Source: Eubacterium sp. | Lineage (GTDB): Bacteria; Bacillota; Clostridia; Lachnospirales; CAG-274 | DNA: 25,132 nt | Direction of reading: 5' to 3' | Assembly (NCBI GenBank): GCA_020859645.1 | Contig: JAJBVU010000015.1 | Coordinates: 1-25,132 of the forward strand | Shown here: in pieces, positions 20,772-25,132 of the stretch | Numbering within the stretch: the first letter of the stretch is position 1 | How the letters are laid out: every line of letters starts with the position of its first letter | Notes under the pieces: generated by a model | Told to the model about the DNA's origin: nothing | The model's input: only the letters and a program-made list of their open reading frames with translations | Databases searched by the model: none | Translations under genes and position numbers: made by a program

Positions 20772-20930
20772 TTAAATAATAAGCAGCCTAAAGGTTTCTT
20801 TGCCTTTCGGAGTCACCATTGTTTGAGTGCCTGTCCATTTGGTTTTTTCGTTATAACATTCCTTTAATTCGAACAATCCGTCATTCTTATCGGCATCCTG
20901 TGTTTGAGCGACATTTTCATCACCTACCTT
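20772..20930 (-). pseudogene. Remnant or frameshifted small gene before the polymerase
   Basis: An open frame of 52 codons encodes DENVAQTQDADKNDG, then LFELKECYNEKTKWTGT and TMVTPKGKETFRLLII before a stop. It lacks a credible in-frame start. GAAAGGTAGGTG followed by ATG lies at its 5' edge but in a different frame, which stops after 17 codons. One missing or extra base there would join them. The tail resembles the ends of phage antirepressor (KilAC-type) domains, where FEVKE and VTxKG occur, but the match is short. A broken gene or the tail of a deleted one is likely. Confidence 0.45.
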
Positions 20931-20989
20931 TCAGTAAGACATTACCCTTACATCTCTATAGGCAAAAGAAAATTAGCCAATCCGAAGTC

Positions 20990-21586
20990 TTATCTGAATA
21001 AATTTTTTAAAATTTCATCTTCTGCAATTAATTTATTAATTTTCTTTATCAGCTGACCAACTCTAACATCACTTATGCCAACAATTCTTCCTGTTTTCGC
21101 TTTAGAAAATCCCTCAATATTTACAAGTCTATATATTTTCTGCCATTGCTCCGGCATATCCGCAACAATCTCTCGTAAACGAATAATGGAATCAGGAATA
21201 TCTTCTTCAAAGGGAACTGCTATTTCTGCTTCAAGCTTGCTGCTATCTCCAAGTTCATCTTCATCCGGTGTTTCTTGTGCTTCAATTGACTCAAGCAACC
21301 GATGTCTATTGGGAATTTCATCGTTAAACGGCACTCGTCCCATCTTTTCCTTAAAATCATCAATAAATTTATTTTTCCACTCATCATATGAAGGCTGAAA
21401 CCATTCCGGGTGCTTGCTTTCTTTGCTGTTAATATAAACTTCATGGTCGTCTATTTTGTGAAGATTGATAATATCAACTTCAGTAATGCCATCCTTTCCC
21501 GGTTTATATTCGGATACAAAATTCCCGTTATCGTCATATAATTTGTAGGTATTACGTTTGTTTCTTGGTGTTTTTTTATATTTCAT
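20990..21586 (-). CDS. Sigma-70-like regulator of mobile elements (C-terminal region 4 HTH)
   Basis: This 198-residue protein opens MKYKKTPRNKRNTYKLYDD and has an acidic middle. It ends in a sigma region 4-like helix-turn-helix: RLREIVADMPEQWQKIYRL, then EGFSKAKTGRIVGISDVRVG. The family is common in Clostridia integrative elements, usually upstream of large serine recombinases, and is often called an RNA polymerase sigma subunit; regions 2 and 3 are absent. GGAGGCAAATT precedes ATG 21586, preferred to an upstream in-frame ATG at 21679, which falls in the attenuator. The recombinase it normally accompanies may be the remnant at the left end. Confidence 0.82.
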   Translation of the reverse strand: MKYKKTPRNKRNTYKLYDDNGNFVSEYKPGKDGITEVDIINLHKIDDHEVYINSKESKHPEWFQPSYDEWKNKFIDDFKEKMGRVPFNDEIPNRHRLLESIEAQETPDEDELGDSSKLEAEIAVPFEEDIPDSIIRLREIVADMPEQWQKIYRLVNIEGFSKAKTGRIVGISDVRVGQLIKKINKLIAEDEILKNLFR

Positions 21587-21623
21587 AATTTGCCTCCTAA
21601 CTCGGAGAGCAACTATGACAAGA

Positions 21624-21657
21624 TAAAAAATAGGTCTGCGATAGAGATACACAGACC
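21624..21657 (-). terminator. Attenuator-type terminator in the leader of the sigma-like gene
   Basis: On the minus strand GGTCTGTG pairs with CGCAGACC (21633-21657), followed by TATTTTTTAT. It lies 38 bases before the start codon, inside the mRNA leader. Its loop contains GTATCTCT, exactly complementary to AGAGATAC at 21690-21697 further upstream, so an alternative antiterminator pairing exists. Confidence 0.7.
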
Positions 21658-21683
21658 CATAAAGCTGAAAAGAGCGCAAAAAG

Positions 21684-21727
21684 GTGAAGGTATCTCTCCA
21701 TGGCGTACTTCACTGTCCTTATGACAG
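21684..21727 (-). promoter_or_regulatory. Upstream leader hairpins (anti-antiterminator candidates)
   Basis: GTGAAG/CTTCAC pairs across 21684-21713 and encloses the AGAGATAC segment. CTGTC/GACAG pairs across 21713-21727, with the stop codon of a possible 18-codon leader peptide in its loop. Together with the terminator these form the classical 1:2, 2:3, 3:4 arrangement of transcription attenuation. Confidence 0.55.
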
Positions 21728-21775
21728 AAAAGTAAAACCTATGAGATATCTTGCACAGATTGCGCACTCCGGCAT
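21719..21775 (-). CDS. Possible leader peptide of the attenuator (18 aa)
   Basis: ATG 21775 opens an 18-codon frame, MPECAICARYLIGFTFLS, that stops inside the first leader hairpin. The stop position suits a ribosome that controls which hairpins form. A good ribosome binding site is not evident (the nearest purine-rich GAGGTAG is nearly 30 bases away), so translation is uncertain and another start may be used. Confidence 0.35.
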   Translation of the reverse strand: MPECAICARYLIGFTFLS

Positions 21776-21873
21776 GATTTACTATTTTTTTCGAGGAGCT
21801 ACCTCTTTTCGGATATTTGATACAGAACAATAATTTTTGCCCGTTTATATATCGAATATCTATTTACATATTA

Positions 21874-21902
21874 ATTATATTCCGTTTTTCATTTATACTC
21901 AA
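21874..21902 (-). promoter_or_regulatory. Promoter for the sigma-like gene
   Basis: -35 TTGAGT (21897-21902), a 17-base spacer and a perfect -10 TATAAT (21874-21879). It gives a leader of about 280 bases containing the attenuator. The upstream flank carries an operator-like repeat at 21904-21918. Confidence 0.7.
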
Positions 21903-21903
21903 T

Positions 21904-21918
21904 GTACATCGTTTGTCC
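21904..21918. promoter_or_regulatory. Operator-like repeat, copy 1
   Basis: GTACATCGTTTGTCC, an imperfect inverted repeat, matches copy 2 (22028-22042) at 13 of 15 positions and begins one base upstream of the -35 box of the sigma-like gene. Confidence 0.5.
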
Positions 21919-21951
21919 ATAAAACCGTCCGAAAGTGCCTTTTTTTCAAAT

Positions 21952-22001
21952 AAAAAAAGAGCCCTACATAACTTAAAATAAGTCATGTAGAACTCTTTTT
22001 T
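21952..22001. terminator. Bidirectional terminator after the ImmA/XRE gene
   Basis: An A tract with GAG, then CTACAT, ACTTA, a short loop, TAAGT, ATGTAG, CTC and a T tract, forms a long stem with small bulges. It can act on either strand and isolates the restriction/ImmA genes from the sigma-like gene. Confidence 0.8.
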
Positions 22002-22026
22002 GGCTGAATATTCAACTAAATTCAAT

Positions 22027-22043
22027 CGGACATCGCTTGTCCG
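22027..22043. promoter_or_regulatory. Operator-like repeat, copy 2
   Basis: CGGACA-TCGCT-TGTCCG is a perfect inverted repeat with a five-base centre, sharing G(G/T)ACATCG(C/T)TTGTCC with copy 1. It is followed on the plus strand by a T tract, so it could alternatively be part of a terminator. Confidence 0.5.
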
Positions 22044-22068
22044 GTTTTTTTGGTTTTTTAGAAAAAAA

Positions 22069-23949
22069 TTATATAGCAAGTCCACCGTTTTCATATAAAA
22101 ACTCTCTGATTTCAGAGATAGGTTTCGTATACAGATAAGTTAATGCAAAATCGTACAAAGCCTCATCTTGCTTAGAATATGTTATGTTGTGTGAACTTTT
22201 TTGTAACAAAAACCGACTGATTTGCGGCGGCAGCTTTAAGCCAAAGCAAATAAGTACAACATTTACGAGAGTAGGTTGGTTTTCTCCGTTAAGTATACGG
22301 CCTATCGTCCGCTCACTAATTCCTGTTTCCGATGCCAACTTCCTTTGAGTAAATCCCCTCCATTCCATGCAAGCCTTCATAGCTCCGGGGAAATTGTTGG
22401 GAAGACTTTCTAAAACTCTTCCGGTTTCCGTAAGCATATCGTTTAAGTACTTTTTCTTTTGTGTGTCGTCAAATTCTCCGCTAAAGGCAATTTCAAAGTT
22501 TATAGATGAATTTTCATCTCTATTCAGATAGCATTCTGAATGATATGCTTTTTTAACCTTTCCGCTAATGCTTAAATTAAATACAAGACAACATTGATCC
22601 ATATGATGTCTTGCATACTCCGTAAGTTGTACATGGTTGTATTCGTCTTCATATAAAAACAATGGATGATTTAAAACAAAGTGCGAATCAACATATACAT
22701 AAGAACCATCTCTAATATTTTTATATAATTCGGGGTTTGTAATGCTTTGTATAGCTGCATCTATTACCGAAATAGAGTATGTCTGGTTATCTTTTAGTAC
22801 ATTCTTCCGAAAAGAATACGGTTTCACGTAATGACCATCAATATAGTTAAATGTACCGACAGCATCTTCAAATCCAAGTTCAACAAGACGTATCTTTGCA
22901 GCTTGCCTTGATACACCAAAATCCCGCTCCAATGCACGAATTACTGTTTCCATAACTTCTATAGGATGACTTGCTGATGTTTCACGCATAAAACGTACAA
23001 TATATTGGTTTGCCTTAACTTTAAACGGACCTGCTGGCATTTGAATCCTCGGAGCAAGCTGATTTGCTTGAAACTCCATAAATTCCGTTGTTTTTTCAGA
23101 AATTCCCGTTTCTGCTCCGCCCACAATTTCACAGCTTATATTTGATGCACTTCGATTATATAGTCTTTCTAATAAAAATGCTTTGTAATGCTTGTCCCAA
23201 TGAACGCACTCATGAACTATTGTATTGTTTACCGAACCAAGATTTCTGAGAAAATAGTTTTCAGGGTCAACAACTATAGTTTTTTCATTAATTACCATAG
23301 GAATGTATGTATCACTATCTTCATCATACATTTCCGTTTCTTGCTTCTCAAAATATATTTGTCCGAAAATTGATGAGTCTTTTTTGATTCTATGAACCAA
23401 AACATTTAAACCCATATTTTCAGCAAGTTTCATTGGGTCAACCTTTATAGGTAGTTCATTATCGGTAGGTATTTTAAGGGCTTCCGGATAGTACCTTTCT
23501 AAAAAGTCATTTGCAACCTTGTCCATCATATCCTTTTTAATATAAGGAACAAGTGAATCATCGGTAGAATTTTCGATGTTCGATTTACCATTATAACTCT
23601 GTACTGAGCAAATTTCAAAATCATCTAAATTATTTCCCAAATCACCTTTACATTGCAACTTAATCCACTTGATAGATTCTTCGGTTTCATCATAATGGTA
23701 GTCACCGTCTTGTATTTCTACCCAAATTGATACAGAAACATCAAACTGTACTTTTGTTCCCGGTAAATCTTCAACCTTTACTTGCTCAACTTTTACATCA
23801 GTAATTTCAATATTACCCAAACGGTGTATTTTTTTGAAATCTTTATCAAACTCTCTTGTATTGTCATTTATGTATTCTTCAGCTATTCGCCAAAATTCAT
23901 CATTAAAACGATTTGCAATATACTCCTTAAAGGAACGATTTTTCCCCAT
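22069..23949 (-). CDS. ImmA/IrrE-like metallopeptidase fused to an XRE helix-turn-helix
   Basis: This 626-residue protein has an N-terminal domain of unknown type with many acidic strands. An ImmA/IrrE-like zinc peptidase follows, with IVHECVHWDKH (HExxH at about 246-250) and the downstream helix EFMEFQANQLAPRI that supplies a third ligand. The C-terminal XRE-type helix-turn-helix (about 526-570) reads GFTQRKLASETGISERTIG and GENQPTLVNV. ImmA proteins cleave cI-like repressors; here repressor-like and peptidase domains sit in one chain, and the length is unusual. I chose ATG 23949 over GTG 23961. The gene follows the LlaJI-like nuclease after 34 bases, so a defence or regulatory role is plausible but not shown. 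Confidence 0.88.
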   Translation of the reverse strand: MGKNRSFKEYIANRFNDEFWRIAEEYINDNTREFDKDFKKIHRLGNIEITDVKVEQVKVEDLPGTKVQFDVSVSIWVEIQDGDYHYDETEESIKWIKLQCKGDLGNNLDDFEICSVQSYNGKSNIENSTDDSLVPYIKKDMMDKVANDFLERYYPEALKIPTDNELPIKVDPMKLAENMGLNVLVHRIKKDSSIFGQIYFEKQETEMYDEDSDTYIPMVINEKTIVVDPENYFLRNLGSVNNTIVHECVHWDKHYKAFLLERLYNRSASNISCEIVGGAETGISEKTTEFMEFQANQLAPRIQMPAGPFKVKANQYIVRFMRETSASHPIEVMETVIRALERDFGVSRQAAKIRLVELGFEDAVGTFNYIDGHYVKPYSFRKNVLKDNQTYSISVIDAAIQSITNPELYKNIRDGSYVYVDSHFVLNHPLFLYEDEYNHVQLTEYARHHMDQCCLVFNLSISGKVKKAYHSECYLNRDENSSINFEIAFSGEFDDTQKKKYLNDMLTETGRVLESLPNNFPGAMKACMEWRGFTQRKLASETGISERTIGRILNGENQPTLVNVVLICFGLKLPPQISRFLLQKSSHNITYSKQDEALYDFALTYLYTKPISEIREFLYENGGLAI

Positions 23950-23983
23950 ACAAACCCCCACTTATTAATTATTAGCACACTAT

Positions 23984-25132
23984 TTATAACTTTAGTTTAT
24001 TAATTAACAGTTTTCTCTCTCCCAAATACATCTCATACATCGTTTTTACAGGGAGTAGTCTTACTTCTATGTTTTCAAGTCCCAAAGCACTGAACATTTC
24101 CATTTTTACATAGCCTACACTAAGTACTTCTTCTGAAGCCGTTGGTGCAAGAAAACAGTTTTTTACGCCCAAATTGTGTACACTTATAAAATCTTTATAA
24201 GCAAGCTGATACAGATATTGTTTTGTTATCGACTCTAACCCGGGCTGTCCCTTGACTTCTTTTACATTTAGAGTAATATTATAGTATTTTGCGTCAGAAA
24301 TAACAAACAAGCCGTTATCAATTGAAATACAATCGGGTTCAAGTGTTGAAACTTCATGCGGCTTGTTTGTATTTTCATAAGACACCCATTGCGGTTTTTC
24401 AATTATTTCTATAAGAGTTTTGTCCTTTTCTGCATTATAATCTTCATTAAGAACTATAGGCAAATCTTGCAATCTTGTATGGAGTTTATTATCGAGTACT
24501 TCTTCGCAGACATCCTGCCATACAAGATTAAAGCTATTAGTACCAAACAAGCTGAAAGTATCAACATCAGATAATGTTTTACCGTTTGACAGATAAGCAT
24601 ATAATGTTTTTAAAACAAGCTGCTTATGCGTGTTGAATTGGATATTAAGTTCTTGTTCTATTCTATACAGAATATAATCTGTATCACCGAAATCATCAAT
24701 ATCTTCATCACTTAATTCCACAGTCTCATACCCAAAAATATCAAGCAAGGACGCATCTTCAAGTTCTTTTGAAATATTTGTCAAAACACATTCATGAAGC
24801 CTTTTGAAAAAGTCAAAATCATTATCTATTGTTTTTCGTGTCTTCAATGCAGTATAATAAGGTCTGTTATTTTGTATTATGGCAAAAGTATCATTAATAG
24901 TTCTGTCCCACAAAATCTCATCTGTTCCATTATCTATTATGATTTGCATTGAATTGTTGTATATGCCATTTTCATAATAATCATTTAAGAGGTACAGCAT
25001 TACCGCTAAAAGATTAAATGAAGAACTATCGTCACTGCCATTAAGCATATAAATAGTTTCTTCTTTGGCATTGTACTTTTTCAAAACTTCAACAATTTGC
25101 TTTATCTCTTCAGTAGGTACAGTATTATTCGG
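23984..25132 (-). CDS. LlaJI-family restriction endonuclease, 5' end outside the window
   Basis: The frame stays open to the window edge. The upstream residues PNNTVPTEEIKQIVEVL continue the protein beyond the TTG at 25082-25084, so it is cut short by the window. The C-terminal part shows a PD-(D/E)XK nuclease core: DCISIDNGLFVISDAKYYN. After it come QPGLESITKQYLYQLAYK and VRLLPVKTMYEMYLGER, as in LlaJI-type endonucleases. LlaJI systems pair this subunit with a McrB-like GTP-dependent motor, usually encoded next to it, and with methylases. That partner would lie to the right of this window. Confidence 0.8.
   Translation of the reverse strand, partial: PNNTVPTEEIKQIVEVLKKYNAKEETIYMLNGSDDSSSFNLLAVMLYLLNDYYENGIYNNSMQIIIDNGTDEILWDRTINDTFAIIQNNRPYYTALKTRKTIDNDFDFFKRLHECVLTNISKELEDASLLDIFGYETVELSDEDIDDFGDTDYILYRIEQELNIQFNTHKQLVLKTLYAYLSNGKTLSDVDTFSLFGTNSFNLVWQDVCEEVLDNKLHTRLQDLPIVLNEDYNAEKDKTLIEIIEKPQWVSYENTNKPHEVSTLEPDCISIDNGLFVISDAKYYNITLNVKEVKGQPGLESITKQYLYQLAYKDFISVHNLGVKNCFLAPTASEEVLSVGYVKMEMFSALGLENIEVRLLPVKTMYEMYLGERKLLINKLKL

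Larger units (their letters stand above)
455..21586 (-). mobile_element. Prophage (probably defective): replication, modification, accessory cassettes and terminase
   Basis: A contiguous minus-strand block carries phage hallmark genes in the order polymerase, VapE primase/helicase, VRR-NUC, SNF2 helicase, DUF1492 sigma-like protein, HNH endonuclease, methylases, accessory genes, small terminase and large terminase. This order is familiar from HK97-type siphophages of Clostridia. Portal, prohead protease, capsid, tail and lysis genes normally follow the large terminase. Here a serine recombinase remnant follows within 20 bases instead. The outer limits are approximate: I could not find attachment-site repeats, and the restriction and ImmA genes at the right may be host or element genes. 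The defective status is inferred. Confidence 0.85.

Noticed and set aside
21597..21830. 77-codon frame overlapping the attenuator leader
   Set aside because: It spans terminator and antiterminator hairpins and lacks a good ribosome binding site at its first start. I treat it as chance, though an inner start at about 21700 (MERYLHLF) could still be read as an alternative leader peptide.
21864..22094. 76-codon minus-strand frame between the ImmA/XRE and sigma-like genes
   Set aside because: It crosses the bidirectional terminator and both operator-like repeats and has no ribosome binding site, so it is not a credible gene.
1..25132. tRNA, rRNA and attachment-site direct repeats
   Set aside because: I looked for tRNA-like cloverleafs and for matching direct repeats at the two prophage ends and saw none. 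By eye this is not a complete search.

Overview
The window is part of a tailed-phage (HK97-type siphovirus) prophage in a low- to mid-GC Gram-positive host. Gene content, strong Shine-Dalgarno sequences, TTGATA/TAATAT promoters and the protein families point to a gut Clostridia-type Bacillota. That host call is an inference from family resemblance. Nearly every gene is on the minus strand, so transcription runs from high to low coordinates. The one clear exception is a 56-residue ribbon-helix-helix gene on the plus strand at 7992-8162.

Read in the direction of transcription: (i) 25132-22069 holds a LlaJI-type restriction endonuclease, cut by the window edge, and a fused ImmA/IrrE-like metallopeptidase with a C-terminal XRE helix-turn-helix. 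(ii) 22068-20990 holds a bidirectional terminator, two related operator-like repeats, a promoter, an attenuator-type leader and a sigma-like regulator. (iii) 20930-13152 is the replication block: a gene remnant, family A DNA polymerase, small genes, a nucleotide-hydrolase-like Rossmann protein, a VapE-type primase/helicase, a VRR-NUC nuclease, a SNF2 helicase and a DUF1492 sigma-like late regulator. A repeat-flanked AT-rich gap at 15415-15583 could be an origin. (iv) 13144-12400 has a promoter, an HNH packaging endonuclease and a cos-like non-coding stretch. (v) 12400-8207 is a DNA-modification block: an HTH/zinc-finger protein, a ParB-domain N6-adenine methylase, a PAPS-reductase-family protein and a cytosine-C5 methylase with a repetitive target-recognition insert. 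(vi) 8162-2597 holds the RHH gene, a SLOG-type protein, a 'virulence'-type protein, DUF4314, a putative amidoligase, a gamma-glutamylcyclotransferase-like protein, a zinc ribbon and several small unknown genes. (vii) 2540-455 holds the small and large terminase subunits.

The most striking structure is in block vi. Five copies (A-E) of one promoter module, with TTGATA-17-TAATAT at identical spacing, a palindrome CATATATG and an operator-like GTGTA-N3-TACAC, each head a short transcript. The first four end in near-copies of one GAGGCT hairpin or, for the amidoligase transcript, a UUCG-loop terminator. It reads as a row of self-contained accessory cassettes placed between the cos/HNH region and the terminase genes. 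The lone RHH protein is a reasonable but unproven candidate regulator.

The left end is scrambled. The terminase large subunit loses its native last residues and runs into the 3' remnant of a large serine recombinase, which in turn abuts a 5'-truncated reading frame that leaves the window. No portal, capsid, tail or lysis gene follows the terminase. The simplest reading is a prophage that has lost its structural and lysis genes by an internal deletion, leaving a defective element, though an assembly artefact cannot be excluded from sequence alone.
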